A DNA stretch of 64,000 nt, taken from the NCBI RefSeq assembly GCF_002220365.1, contig NZ_MTHB01000076.1:55898-119897 (forward strand). The letters are read 5' to 3'. Positions 45,597-55,497 of the stretch are shown here, piece after piece. This DNA is from Caballeronia sordidicola (GTDB taxonomy: Bacteria > Pseudomonadota > Gammaproteobacteria > Burkholderiales > Burkholderiaceae). Below the pieces are notes generated by a model. The model was not told the origin of the DNA, did not search any database, and saw nothing but the letters and a program-made list of their open reading frames with translations. The position numbers were made by a program, and so were the translations under genes. Each line of letters opens with the position of its first letter. Positions within the stretch are counted from its first letter, which is position 1.

Positions 45597-46592
45597 TTAA
45601 AAATTGTAAGCGGGGTTCCTGGGGTTGAACGCGGCGTCGTCGAATGTCTTGGGCGCGATGTTCTGGAACACGATGCTTTCAAAGATCTTGCCGTCGTTGT
45701 CGAAGGATTCTGCCGTCCGGAAATACGGCCGCCTCAGGTCCAGTCCAAGAATTTCTTTCTTTGCATAGAACGCGGGCTGTCCAGAAGGGGTTTCGTAAGT
45801 GAAGGTGACCACGCGGGCGCCATCGATCGTTTTTACTTCGATGTCGTTGGCGCGCGTGACCCCTGCGTCGGCGAATTTCTTGCCTTCGGCCAGGAACTGC
45901 TGGGTGATGTATTCGGTACCAAGATCGCGGACAGAATGCCGGGATTGCGAGCGCGCGAGCGTGCCGTTGAGTGACGTCCAAAGCGCAAACACCTTTAGTA
46001 CTCCGCCCAGATGGCCGTACATTTCGTTGGGGCGCGCGGTTTCGTCGTAGAGAATCTCCTGGCCCGCGTGTGCGCCGTCCGGCAGCCATTTTGCGTAGAC
46101 CCGCAGCGGATCGCGCGTCACACGCACCAGCATGTGATCCGCCTGATCCGGCCAGTTGCCGTGGATACGCTCACGCCGCAGCATGGTGAACTCATACGAC
46201 GGATAACCATTCGGGCCGTTCTTCAGATAGCGTGGCAGCGCCAGCGGATCAAGCGATTTGAACAGCGACACGAGCGCCGCGTCGCTCATGTTGGCAAGCA
46301 TGCCACTCAGTGCGGCGCGGCTCAGCCAGCGGACCTGGCCATCTAGCGGAAGTTTGCCGACCTGCGCCGCTGGCGTTTTCGGCGGTGTACTCGTGGCGCC
46401 TGCGGAGAGCGCCGGACCGGCCGCGGAGGTGGCGGCGGACGTTGGCAATGCGGCCGTGGCCGTGCTGGCCGCCTCCTGCGCGTTCACGGGTATGGAGATG
46501 GCTGACAGGGCGAGGGCAGCCAGCAGACTCGGGACCCAAGCACTTGCGCGGATCGGCATGCGGTTTGGGCGGCGCTGTCGTGCTCGATGCAT
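45597..46592 (-). CDS. Secreted DUF1571 family protein
   Basis: Start at the ATG 46590-46592, with GGAG six bases upstream, 331 residues. A signal peptide ends near VNAQ, followed by an Ala/Ser/Thr-rich linker (about 40-75). The DUF1571 domain follows with SYEFTMLRRERIHGNWPDQADHMLVRVTRDPLRVYAKWLPDG and DIEVKTIDGARVVTFTYETP, a LolA/LppX-like beta fold. Function unknown; periplasmic lipid-related roles have been suggested for similar folds. No operon partner is obvious. Confidence 0.82.
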   Translation of the reverse strand: MHRARQRRPNRMPIRASAWVPSLLAALALSAISIPVNAQEAASTATAALPTSAATSAAGPALSAGATSTPPKTPAAQVGKLPLDGQVRWLSRAALSGMLANMSDAALVSLFKSLDPLALPRYLKNGPNGYPSYEFTMLRRERIHGNWPDQADHMLVRVTRDPLRVYAKWLPDGAHAGQEILYDETARPNEMYGHLGGVLKVFALWTSLNGTLARSQSRHSVRDLGTEYITQQFLAEGKKFADAGVTRANDIEVKTIDGARVVTFTYETPSGQPAFYAKKEILGLDLRRPYFRTAESFDNDGKIFESIVFQNIAPKTFDDAAFNPRNPAYNF

Positions 46593-46772
46593 GAAATTCT
46601 CCGTGGTCCATTCGTTCTGCTTTGGCTGCTTTGGCGTCGCGCAGTTCACGGCGAAAACCTTTCCTTGTCTTAGAACGGGTCGCCGCGGCCAGAAATTCCC
46701 AGGCGACGCGTTTTATCTTCAGATTCCTCAGATGGTCTCCAGCGACAAACCTGCGTGGCCTGCCAGCCGGCA

Positions 46773-48086
46773 TCAACTTTCGAGAATGGCGACTACCCCC
46801 TGTCCGCCCGCCGCGCAGATGGAGATGAGCCCGCGGTATGTACGCGTGTCGCCGGGCGCCCGTGCCAGTATCGCCAGCATCTTGGCAAGGGTTCCCACGA
46901 TCCGTCCTCCGGTCGCCGCGAACGGATGACCCGTTGCCAGCGATCCGCCATTGAGATTCATGCGGCTGCGCTCGATCGACCCGAACGGGCCGTCGAGGCC
47001 TAGCTTCGTGCGGCAGTATTCTTCGTCTTCCCACGCCGCGAGCGTGCACAGTACCTGCGCCGCGAATGCCTCATGGATCTCGTAGAAATCGAAGTCGCGA
47101 AGCTCAAGTCCCGCACGTTCGAGCAACCGTGGCACGGCGTAAGCGGGCGCCATCAGGAGGCCTTCTTTCTTGTCGAAGAAATCGACGGCTGCGGTTGCCG
47201 AGAGCGTGAGATAAGCGAGCACGGGCAAGTTTCGTGCGGCCGCCCATTCCTCCGATGCCAGCAACACCGCCGACGCGCCATCGGTGAGCGGTGTGGAATT
47301 GCCGGCCGTGAGCGTCCCGGCGTCGCGGTCGAAGACGGGTTTCAGCGCGGCGAGTCGCTCGGCCGTGAGATCCGGCCGCAGGATGTTGTCGTGTGAAAGG
47401 CCTTTGTACGGTGTCATCAGGTCGTTGAAAAAACCGCGCTCGTACGCTGCCGCCAGCTTTCGATGACTGTCGAGCGCAAGCTCGTCCTGCGCCTCACGCG
47501 ATATTTTCCAGCGCTTGGCCATCAGCTCGCAATGTTCGCCCATTGAAAGGCCGGTACGAGGTTCGCTGTTACGCGGCAGCGCGGGTTTGATCAACATGGC
47601 GGGCCGCAGCTTCGCCAGCGCGCTCATGCGCTGTGCCGTGGACTTGCCGCGGTTCGCTTCGAGCAGGATCTTGCGCATCCGCTCGTTCACGCCAATAGGC
47701 GCGTCCGAGGTCGTATCCACTCCACCTGCAATGCCCACATCGATCTGCCCGAGCGCGATTTTGTTCGCGACCAGGATCGCGGTTTCAAGACCCGTTCCGC
47801 ATGCCTGGCTCACGTCGTAGGCGGGCGTTTCCCGGGCGAGGGTGGTGGAGAGCAACGCCTCGCGAGTGAGATTGAAGTCGCGTGAATGCTTGATCACGGC
47901 CCCCGCCGCGACTTCGCCGAGTCGCAGGCCGTGCAGGTCGTATCGGTCAATAAGGCCTTGCAGGGCGAACGTCAGCATGTCCTGGTTCGATGCCGTCGAG
48001 TACGCCGTGTTGGAGCGGGCGAACGGAATCCGGTTGCTGCCGAGGATTGCCACGCGACGGACAGCGGGAAGGGCGCTCACAGTCAT
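46773..48086 (-). CDS. Acetyl-CoA acetyltransferase (FadI-like thiolase)
   Basis: Thiolase that cleaves 3-ketoacyl-CoA or condenses acetyl-CoA. The nucleophile is Cys96 in SQACGTGLE. The His of IHEAFAAQ and GHPFAATGGR, and the Cys of CAAGGQGV (second catalytic cysteine), are all present. 437 residues with the longer thiolase loop as in FadI. It is the last gene of the minus-strand fadE-fabG-maoC-thiolase group, 130 bp after maoC, so with the others it covers dehydrogenation, hydration, reduction/oxidation and thiolysis. Confidence 0.9.
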   Translation of the reverse strand: MTVSALPAVRRVAILGSNRIPFARSNTAYSTASNQDMLTFALQGLIDRYDLHGLRLGEVAAGAVIKHSRDFNLTREALLSTTLARETPAYDVSQACGTGLETAILVANKIALGQIDVGIAGGVDTTSDAPIGVNERMRKILLEANRGKSTAQRMSALAKLRPAMLIKPALPRNSEPRTGLSMGEHCELMAKRWKISREAQDELALDSHRKLAAAYERGFFNDLMTPYKGLSHDNILRPDLTAERLAALKPVFDRDAGTLTAGNSTPLTDGASAVLLASEEWAAARNLPVLAYLTLSATAAVDFFDKKEGLLMAPAYAVPRLLERAGLELRDFDFYEIHEAFAAQVLCTLAAWEDEEYCRTKLGLDGPFGSIERSRMNLNGGSLATGHPFAATGGRIVGTLAKMLAILARAPGDTRTYRGLISICAAGGQGVVAILES

Positions 48087-48219
48087 GATGAGGTCTCGTC
48101 GAGGGATACGGTGGGCGCTTCAACATCGGTTTCAGCCGGCATCGGTAGTTTAGGATGCCGTATGATTGTGTATAAGACGGCAACCAAATCGCAGCGTTCG
48201 TCCATGGCGCGGGCGCGAA

Positions 48220-49143
48220 TCATGGCAATTCCCACTCGAAGCGGCCGCGCAGATGCAATCGCTCACCTGCCAGATCGCGCACTTCAAAGGCGCGTTCCGT
48301 CGCCGATGAAGCGGCGGTCCACAACGTGGTTTCAGCGGGCAGGAGAATGGGCGACTTGAAGTCGCCCTGCACATCAGCGGCACCCAGTTGCTTCGACGGT
48401 TGCAGCGCCGCGAGCGTGCGTCCGAGCGTCCACATGCCATGCGCGATGGCGCGCGGAAAGCCGAACGCTTTCGCCGAAAGGGCGTGCAGATGAATCGGGT
48501 TGAAGTCACCGGACGCTTTTGCATAATTGCGGCCGAGTTGTGCAGGAAGCTGCCAGCGTGCTTCACGGACCAGTGGGGGCGGCACGGTGTCGGCCTGAGC
48601 AACAGAAGCATGACCGCGACCCGCGACACCCCGCTTCAGATACACACTGTCCGCATCCCAGACCGCTTCACCGCCGCGATAGATACGAGTATGCAGCGTG
48701 AACGCCTGGCCCTTGTCGTGAGCCACCAGTGCGCCGCTTTCCACTTCAATGCGTAATGCCTGTCCCGAGTACAGCGTGCGCCGCAGGCGTACGCTGTTCG
48801 ATACATGCACGAGACCCATCGCGGGCCATGGAAACACGGGATCGGTGAGCAGCATCAGATGCAGTGGGAACGCCATCACGTGAGGGAAGGTCACAGGCAC
48901 GCCTTGCTCGGGGATAAAACCGCATACGCGCGCATAGCGGCCGATCTGTTCGGGATCCAGTGTCACGCTTGGGCGCACGAGGCGCAGCGGCGGTAGATCG
49001 GCCACTCCCTCCGCGCGCTTGAAAATACCCTGCAGCGCACGGCCATAGAGTTTCGCGGGTGGCGGCAGCGACTCCAGGATCACCGTGCGCATGCGTGGCG
49101 AGCCTGACGGCGAGTCTGACGGAAGCGGCATGCCCATGGTCAT
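48220..49143 (-). CDS. MaoC-like (R)-specific enoyl-CoA hydratase
   Basis: Hot-dog fold dehydratase, 307 residues from the ATG at 49141-49143, which overlaps the stop of the reductase gene (ATGA). The hydratase-2 motif ASGDFNPIHL carries the catalytic Asp and His; GHGM-like FPRAIAHGMWTLGR follows. The N-terminal half appears to be a second, degenerate hot-dog without the motif, as in two-domain family members. It acts on the product of the acyl-CoA dehydrogenase and feeds the FabG-like enzyme. Confidence 0.86.
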   Translation of the reverse strand: MTMGMPLPSDSPSGSPRMRTVILESLPPPAKLYGRALQGIFKRAEGVADLPPLRLVRPSVTLDPEQIGRYARVCGFIPEQGVPVTFPHVMAFPLHLMLLTDPVFPWPAMGLVHVSNSVRLRRTLYSGQALRIEVESGALVAHDKGQAFTLHTRIYRGGEAVWDADSVYLKRGVAGRGHASVAQADTVPPPLVREARWQLPAQLGRNYAKASGDFNPIHLHALSAKAFGFPRAIAHGMWTLGRTLAALQPSKQLGAADVQGDFKSPILLPAETTLWTAASSATERAFEVRDLAGERLHLRGRFEWELP

Positions 49144-50570
49144 GCTCCGATCAGGCTTTGTCCGCACACGCGCACCACGTTGCCGGTTATGCCGGCGCAA
49201 GCGGGACTGGCGAGCCACGCGATCGTCTCTGCTACGTCCACGGGCTGGCCGCCCTGGCTCATCGAATTCATGCGTCGTCCGGCTTCGCGAAGTCCCAGCG
49301 GAATCCGGGCGGTCATCTGCGTTTCAATGAACCCGGGCGCCACCGCATTGATCGTGATGCCCCGTGCGCGCAGCGCTTCCACCATGCTTTGCACGCGACC
49401 GATCACGCCGGCCTTCGAGGTCGCGTAGTTGGTCTGGCCGAGATTGCCGGCAATGCCACTGATCGACGATACCGCTATGATCCGGCCGCCTGCATGCAGC
49501 ACGTTCTGATCGAGCAGCAAGTCGTCTATGCGTTCCTGCGCCGAGAGATTTACATCGATTACGCTGTCCCACGCGGCTTCGGTCATCTTCGCGATCGTCT
49601 TGTCGCGCGTGATGCCGGCGTTGTGCACGACGATATCGATACCACCCATGGCCAGCAGCGCAGCCGCGATGGTCTCAGGCGCTTCGGGCGCGGCGATATC
49701 TGCGACGATAGCCGTGTGTGCCCCTTGCGACGGCCATGCATCTTCCAGCGCGAGCATGGTCTGGTCGAGCGCGTCTTGTGCTTGAGGGACATCCAGTCCG
49801 ATCACGTGCGCGCCACGATCGGCGAGGACCTGCGCGATCGCCGCACCAATACCGCGTGCCGCGCCCGTCACGAGCGCACGTTTGCCCGCGAGCGGCTGGT
49901 TCCAGTCGGCGGGCTGCGTGACCGGTGTGGTGTCGATATGCACGACTTGCCCCGACACATACGCCGAGCGCGGCGAGAGCAGGAAACGCAGCGCCCCATC
50001 AATATCGGCGCCTGGCTCGACCTGAATCAGATTCGAAGAGATACCCCCGCGCGCTTCCTTGCCGAGCGAACGTGTCATGCCTTCCAGCGCCCGTTGCGCG
50101 GTCCATGCTCGCGGCGAGGTGCACGATTGGGGCTGCCGTCCGAGTACGACGATACGGCCGCTCTTCGCCACCGAGCGGATGGCATCGTGGAAGAAGCCGT
50201 AGAGCGCATGCAGTTGCGTGCTGTCGGTGATACCCGTGGCGTCGAAAATCAGCGCCTGCACCTGATCGTTCGGTGCCGCGCCGGGCGAGCGCGGTTCGAA
50301 GCGTCCGCTCATGGCGCCATGTCTTGCCGCGACCGGCAACCAGCCGAGTGCGCTTTCGTGAGCAACGCTCGTCATGCCGAGGCCAGTCAACAGAGCAAGC
50401 AGCGGCTCGAACAGCGTGGGCGACGGGCCCGCTCCGATCGCTGCTATACCATCGAATTCCGCGCGTCCTTGTGCGTGCCGCCGCAATACTTCCGGCTGAG
50501 GCAAGCCGATGGAGCGCGCGACGCTCGCGCCGAACGGGGAATTGACGAAGTCGAGATAGCGATCTTTCAT
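49140..50570 (-). CDS. Two-domain 3-oxoacyl reductase (high-molecular-weight FabG type)
   Basis: 476 residues, about twice a normal FabG. The C-terminal SDR domain has TGAARGIG (235-242) and the catalytic Ser369, Tyr382 and Lys386 in NYATSKAG. The N-terminal domain (about 1-215) is a degenerate Rossmann/flavodoxin-like fold lacking the cofactor motif and the Tyr-Lys pair, as in mycobacterial FabG4. FabG4-type enzymes are NADH-dependent reductases for CoA-linked substrates. It overlaps maoC by 4 bp and follows fadE, supporting a role in CoA ester metabolism. Confidence 0.9.
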   Translation of the reverse strand: MKDRYLDFVNSPFGASVARSIGLPQPEVLRRHAQGRAEFDGIAAIGAGPSPTLFEPLLALLTGLGMTSVAHESALGWLPVAARHGAMSGRFEPRSPGAAPNDQVQALIFDATGITDSTQLHALYGFFHDAIRSVAKSGRIVVLGRQPQSCTSPRAWTAQRALEGMTRSLGKEARGGISSNLIQVEPGADIDGALRFLLSPRSAYVSGQVVHIDTTPVTQPADWNQPLAGKRALVTGAARGIGAAIAQVLADRGAHVIGLDVPQAQDALDQTMLALEDAWPSQGAHTAIVADIAAPEAPETIAAALLAMGGIDIVVHNAGITRDKTIAKMTEAAWDSVIDVNLSAQERIDDLLLDQNVLHAGGRIIAVSSISGIAGNLGQTNYATSKAGVIGRVQSMVEALRARGITINAVAPGFIETQMTARIPLGLREAGRRMNSMSQGGQPVDVAETIAWLASPACAGITGNVVRVCGQSLIGA

Positions 50571-50606
50571 GCCTGCCTGAATCCGGTTTAACGCTTGTGT
50601 GAAGGA

Positions 50607-53111
50607 TCACGCATGGATTTCCTCGGGCTCGTTCGCCAGTGCTTCCTGGCGTTTCTGCAGCGCATCGAGCATACCGAAATCCGCACCGAAGTCATCGACC
50701 TTGACGACTTCCACGCCGTAGCGCGCATAGTCGGAGAGTACCTGACGTTCGGTCGCATCGATCAAACCGCGCGTTTCGCAGGCCGCAGCCCACGCGTCGA
50801 GATCGGGCAGGCTTTGCGGCACCGGCGGGATCTTCCTGGCCTTGACCGCATCGCGCAGCTTGTGCTCGATCTCGGCATAACGCGGACTGAGCGCGAACAT
50901 CAACTCGCCGTAACCGAGCGGATCGATATGCACGGGCGGCGCGTACGAGTCTGCAATCAGACGTTCGCGTGCGTCACCGGGCGTGGTCATCAACTCGGCG
51001 ATAGCGCTCCCCAGCGCATCCCCCGGCACGCGATGCGGCATGCCGAAAGGAAACGCGAGCGCGCGCACGAAGCCTGCGGCGAGCCGCTTCGGATAGTTGG
51101 AGAGTACGCCTTCGAAGGCCGTTTGCGCTTGATGCAGCGCATCTTCGACACCCCAGCGCACGAGCGGAAGATCGGCTTCAGGCCGGCCATCGTCTTCGAA
51201 GCGCTTGAGCGTGGCCGAGATCAGGTAGAGCTGTGAGAGGATATCGCCGAGTCTCGCCGACAGGCGTTCGCGCCGCTTCAATTCGCCACCGAGCGCGAAC
51301 ATCGATACATCCGCGAGCAGTGCGAACGCCGTGGCGAGGCGAGTGGCCGCGCGATAGTAGGGCACAAGACGCGTGTCGGCGCGGGTGGGCTTGGGGATCA
51401 GCGCGCTGCCACCCAACGCGAACACGAAGCTGCGCACCGCATTCGACGCCGTGAAATTCGCGTGTCCGAAGAAGGCGCTGTCAAAATCACGCAGGCCTTT
51501 GGCACGATCGGCATCACGGGTAGCGGTCATCTCCTTGAGCACATACGGATGACAGCGGATCGCGCCCTGACCAAAGATGATGAGGCAACGGGTGAGGATG
51601 TTCGCGCCTTCCACCGTGATCGAGATGGGCACCTGTTGATAAGCGCGGGCGAGGAAATTCGATGGTCCCATGCAGATGCCCTTGCCCGCGACCACGTCCA
51701 TGCCGTCGTTGATCACTTTGCGCGCGCGTTCGGTGATGTGATACTTCGCGATCGCGGAAATCACCGATGGTTTCTCGCCAAGATCAACGCCTTGCGCCGA
51801 CAAGCGGCGTGCCGCGTCCATCACATACAGGTTGCCGCCCATGCGCCCGAGCGCTTCCTGAACACCTTCGAACTTGCCGATCGCCGTGCGGAACTGCCGG
51901 CGCACGGCCGAGTACGCGCCGGTTCCGCGCACGGCCAGCTTCGCCATGCCCACGTTCGACGATGGCAACGAAATGGCCCGTCCCGCCGCAAGACATTCCA
52001 TCAGCATGCGCCAGCCGTTGCCAACTTGTTCGCGTCCGCCGATCACCCAGTCGAGGGGGATAAATACGTCGGTGCCCCAGTTCGGACCGTTCTGGAACAC
52101 AGCATTCAGGGGCCAGTGACGGCGGCCGATATTCACGCCGGGATGCGTAGTTGGAATGAGCGCGCAGGTGATGCCGGCTTCATCGGCGGGACCAAGCAGG
52201 TGGTCGGGGTCGAGTGCGCGGAACGCGAGGCCCAGCACGGTCGCGATCGGCCCAAGCGTGATGTAGCGTTTCTCCCATGTCACGCGAAAGCCGAGCACTT
52301 CGCGGCCCTCATGCCAACCCTTGCATACGATGCCCACGTCGGGAATCGCCGCCGCGTCAGACCCCGCGTAGGGGCTGGTCAGCGCGAAGCAGGGGATTTC
52401 ATCGCCGCGAGCGAGGCGCGGCAGATAGTGGTTCTTCTGTGCTTCGGTGCCGTAGTGCATCAGCAATTCGGCGGGGCCGAGCGAGTTGGGCACCATCACC
52501 GAAACCGCTGCAGCGGAGCAGCGCGTGGCGAGTTTCATGATGACCTGCGAATGCGCGTAGGCGGAGAATTGTTTGCCCCCGTACTGCTTCGGAATGATCA
52601 TGCCGAGGAAGCCCTTCGACTTGATGAATTGCCACGTTTGCGGCGACAAGTCTTGCCAGATTGCAGTCGTTTCCCAGTCGTTCGCGAGATCGCAGAGTTG
52701 CGTGCATTCCGTGTCGATAAACGCTCGCTCTTGCGCCGTGAGCACGGGAGCGCCGAGTGCGAGGAGCGTGTCCCATTTCGGGCGCCCGGAGAACAGCGCG
52801 GCATCCCACCAGACCGTGCCGGCTTCGATTGCATCGCGCTCGGTCGGCGACATCTCGGGCAGGATCTTGCGGAACAGGTCGAAGATAGGTTTGGTCAGCA
52901 GTGCACGGCGCAGCGGCTTGATGGCGAGTACGAGTGCGGGCAGCACGAAGATGATCGCGAGGAGCGCTGTGACAACCGGTCCGGTCACCCCCGCGAACCA
53001 GCCGATAGCCACCCAGATCACCGCCCATGCGAGCCAGGCAATAGCGGGCGCTTGCATATACAGCAAAGCGCCGCTCACGATAAACAGTGCGACCACGAAG
53101 CTGGCTGTCAT
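50607..53111 (-). CDS. fadE: Membrane-anchored acyl-CoA dehydrogenase (FadE type)
   Basis: 834 residues, the long bacterial FadE form. The N-terminus has two to three hydrophobic segments (about 1-70) that anchor it to the membrane. The FAD-binding acyl-CoA dehydrogenase core shows FALTSPYAGSDAAA, WEKRYITLGPIATVLGLAFR, DVFIPLDWVIGG and the catalytic region VEGANILTR-CLIIFGQGAIRCHP. A C-terminal DUF1974-like extension follows. It introduces the trans-2 double bond in beta-oxidation. First enzyme gene of the operon, downstream of the TetR gene. Confidence 0.93.
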   Translation of the reverse strand: MTASFVVALFIVSGALLYMQAPAIAWLAWAVIWVAIGWFAGVTGPVVTALLAIIFVLPALVLAIKPLRRALLTKPIFDLFRKILPEMSPTERDAIEAGTVWWDAALFSGRPKWDTLLALGAPVLTAQERAFIDTECTQLCDLANDWETTAIWQDLSPQTWQFIKSKGFLGMIIPKQYGGKQFSAYAHSQVIMKLATRCSAAAVSVMVPNSLGPAELLMHYGTEAQKNHYLPRLARGDEIPCFALTSPYAGSDAAAIPDVGIVCKGWHEGREVLGFRVTWEKRYITLGPIATVLGLAFRALDPDHLLGPADEAGITCALIPTTHPGVNIGRRHWPLNAVFQNGPNWGTDVFIPLDWVIGGREQVGNGWRMLMECLAAGRAISLPSSNVGMAKLAVRGTGAYSAVRRQFRTAIGKFEGVQEALGRMGGNLYVMDAARRLSAQGVDLGEKPSVISAIAKYHITERARKVINDGMDVVAGKGICMGPSNFLARAYQQVPISITVEGANILTRCLIIFGQGAIRCHPYVLKEMTATRDADRAKGLRDFDSAFFGHANFTASNAVRSFVFALGGSALIPKPTRADTRLVPYYRAATRLATAFALLADVSMFALGGELKRRERLSARLGDILSQLYLISATLKRFEDDGRPEADLPLVRWGVEDALHQAQTAFEGVLSNYPKRLAAGFVRALAFPFGMPHRVPGDALGSAIAELMTTPGDARERLIADSYAPPVHIDPLGYGELMFALSPRYAEIEHKLRDAVKARKIPPVPQSLPDLDAWAAACETRGLIDATERQVLSDYARYGVEVVKVDDFGADFGMLDALQKRQEALANEPEEIHA

Positions 53112-53222
53112 GACGACCTCTGCTGATGTTGTTCGATAGTGTGCGCGGGAACGGCATGGAGGCGGGGTGAGTCGGCAGCTTAATGTTCAGCACATTACAT
53201 ACCCGGCGCGTGCGTCCTCACT

Positions 53223-54074
53223 TCAGGCAATGGCATGTTGCGACGCGGTATGGTGCGCGAACGGACCCGCGCTCAAAGGGTCCGGCGCCAAGGCTGCAGC
53301 GCTATTGGAGACCGGTTCGCGCTCAGTGAACATGGAGGCGAAGGGGCAGGCACCGTTTGGAGGAGACAGGGGCGCTTTGAGCGCTGCCACCATGACCAGC
53401 GCAAGGCGGCCGATCAATTGCGAGTCCTCCAGACGCTGGCCCTGCGTGAAATCGGCGATAAGGGTACTCGTATCGGCCGCGGCGAGAATGCCGCTGAGAG
53501 AGCCGATGCAAAAGTGCAGCCGCCAGCCAAGTTCTTCGCGGGGCAAATGCGGCAGGACGGTTTGAAACGCGCGGAAGAAGCGCTCCGCGACATCCGCATA
53601 GATTCCGCGCAGGAAATTGCGAATGAACGGCGACGGATCGGTGTAGGCGCGGCCGAGAAGGCGTAGCAACGCAGGGCCGCTTTTGTCGAGGCAACGGGAT
53701 TGCTGCAGCGCCGGGATAAACATCGCGCCGAGGATGTGCTCGCAGGTGAGTTGCGAACCCAGCGAAGTCTGGAAGCGTTCGAGCAAGGCCAGGCGGTTCT
53801 GGTTGAGACCGTCGAGGCGACGAGTGAGCATCGCGTGGATCAGCGCGTCCTTGCCGCCGAAGTGATAGTTCACGGCAGCCAGGTTTGCATCGGCACGAGC
53901 AGTGATAAGCCGCATCGACATGCCTTCGTAACCGGCGTCGATGAAGATCGCTTCGGCGGCGTCGAGCAAGCGAGTCTTGGTATCGCCGGACGCGCGCGAT
54001 GGCGCGCGACTGGGAGGGTTAAGCGTGGAACGGGTAGGCACTGGCGTCTCCGGAACCGTTGAAACGGTCCACAT
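53223..54074 (-). CDS. TetR-family regulator of the fatty-acid operon
   Basis: Helix-turn-helix regulator, 283 residues if begun at ATG 54072-54074. A GTG at 54039-54041 with GGAG six bases upstream is a more plausible start (272 residues). The HTH is KTRLLDAAEAIFIDAGYEGMSMRLITARADANLAAVNYHFGGKDAL. The effector domain has CEHILGAMFIPALQ and RLHFCIGSLSGILAAADTST, like regulators of fatty-acid genes such as PsrA. It lies upstream of fadE on the same strand; an imperfect palindrome stands just upstream. Confidence 0.88.
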   Translation of the reverse strand: MWTVSTVPETPVPTRSTLNPPSRAPSRASGDTKTRLLDAAEAIFIDAGYEGMSMRLITARADANLAAVNYHFGGKDALIHAMLTRRLDGLNQNRLALLERFQTSLGSQLTCEHILGAMFIPALQQSRCLDKSGPALLRLLGRAYTDPSPFIRNFLRGIYADVAERFFRAFQTVLPHLPREELGWRLHFCIGSLSGILAAADTSTLIADFTQGQRLEDSQLIGRLALVMVAALKAPLSPPNGACPFASMFTEREPVSNSAAALAPDPLSAGPFAHHTASQHAIA

Positions 54075-54102
54075 TCTGGGAATGATCGAGTAAAGCCTTT
54101 AA

Positions 54103-54120
54103 TTAAAACGGGTGTTCTAA
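54103..54120. promoter_or_regulatory. Candidate TetR operator
   Basis: TTAAAAC-GGGT-GTTCTAA is an 18-bp imperfect palindrome (6 of 7 positions paired), 29 bp upstream of the annotated ATG of the TetR gene. It would suit autorepression. Confidence 0.45.
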
Positions 54121-54270
54121 CCAAGATAAAAAGCTTTAGCGCTATCGACAAGCCATTTTATGGAGCGTGCTCTCTAGAAAGAGAACGGTCGTGCGAGGGG
54201 AGGGAGCGAACAGGTATGAATCGAGTGAAAACAATGGGGACGCGAACGCGTCCCCATTGGGTTCAAAACT

Positions 54271-55497
54271 TCAAGCCGAGCTTGCAGCCCCGACATGCTG
54301 GGCCGACTCGGTCATGTCGATACCGCGCCGTTCGCGGCTAAAGAGAATAAGCGCCGCGATCACTACGGCAACCGTGCCGCCGACCAGTGCCATGGCGAGT
54401 CCATAGTTATTGCCATTCTTGATGGCGATAGACGCCTGCATGGTGGCATTGACCGAAGCCAGCAGATTGCCCAACTGATAAATGAGCCCGGGGAATGTGG
54501 CGCGAATCTCATCGGGCGAAATCTCATTCAGGTGTACCGGGATCACCCCCCAGGCTCCTTGAACAGAGATCTGCATCAGGAACGCTCCGGCGGCGAGCGC
54601 GACCGGGCCACTTGAGAACGCCCAGAGCGGCAATACCGGCAATGCGATCAAAGCGGCAATAAAAATTGCCCAGCGGCGCCCGATTTTCTCCGACATGGAT
54701 CCGAAGAACAGTCCTCCGCAGATTGCTCCGACATTCAGGACAATGGTAATGAGCGCAACTGTGTGTGGATCGAAGTGATGCTGTTCGCGCAGGAAGGTCG
54801 GGTAAAGATCCTGGGTGCCGTGCGAGAAGAAGTTAAACGCGGTCATCAAGACAATTGCATAAATGGACAACTTCCAGTTCTGCTTGAGCGTCTTCAGCAA
54901 GCCGGGCCGTGGCCGTTTTTCCATGGCCTTCCATGCCGGAGATTCAGGCACGTGTGCGCGCACATATAAAACCAGCAGCGCAGGGGCCACGCCGATAAAG
55001 AACATTCCGCGCCAGCCAACATATTGATACGCCACGCCGAACACGATGGAAGCCAGCAGATAGCCGCTCGGATAACCCGCTTGCAAGAGACCCGAGACAA
55101 AGCCACGTGCTTTGGTCGGGACGGTTTCCATGGTGAGGGCCGAGCCCACGCCCCATTCACCGCCCATTGCAATGCCGAACAGCGAGCGCAACACGAGCAG
55201 CGTCAAGAGATTCGGTGAGAAGCCTGACAGCATTTCCAGCAGCGAATAGATCGCGATGTTGATCATCAGCGTCGGGCGCCGGCCGTACTTGTCGGCTAGA
55301 CGACCGAAGATCAGCGCTCCTATGGGGCGCATCGCGAGCGTCAGGGTAATGCCTAAAGCGACCGCCGGAATCTTCGTATTGAATTCGGCGGCGATGTCTT
55401 TCAATACGAAAACCATTAGAAAGAAATCGAAGGCATCGAGTGTCCAGCCTAAATAGGCCGCAATCGTCACGTTTCTTTGTTCTCGCGTCCAGCTCAT
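54271..55497 (-). CDS. MFS transporter, carboxylate/sugar-acid type (SHS-like)
   Basis: 408 residues with 12 hydrophobic segments. The N-terminal signature LGWTLDAFDFFLMVFVLKDIAAEF, motif A GRLADKYGRRPTLM between TM2 and TM3, and GIAMGGEWGVGSALTMETVP are typical of the sialate:H+ symporter/JEN-type group that carries lactate and related acids. The loop after TM6 and the SMSEKIGRRWAI motif of the second half are intact. GGAG stands nine bases before the ATG. Substrate not determinable. It is not in an operon. Confidence 0.87.
   Translation of the reverse strand: MSWTREQRNVTIAAYLGWTLDAFDFFLMVFVLKDIAAEFNTKIPAVALGITLTLAMRPIGALIFGRLADKYGRRPTLMINIAIYSLLEMLSGFSPNLLTLLVLRSLFGIAMGGEWGVGSALTMETVPTKARGFVSGLLQAGYPSGYLLASIVFGVAYQYVGWRGMFFIGVAPALLVLYVRAHVPESPAWKAMEKRPRPGLLKTLKQNWKLSIYAIVLMTAFNFFSHGTQDLYPTFLREQHHFDPHTVALITIVLNVGAICGGLFFGSMSEKIGRRWAIFIAALIALPVLPLWAFSSGPVALAAGAFLMQISVQGAWGVIPVHLNEISPDEIRATFPGLIYQLGNLLASVNATMQASIAIKNGNNYGLAMALVGGTVAVVIAALILFSRERRGIDMTESAQHVGAASSA

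Noticed and set aside
51462..53126. Plus-strand open frame of 554 codons
   Set aside because: Antisense to the clearly conserved fadE.
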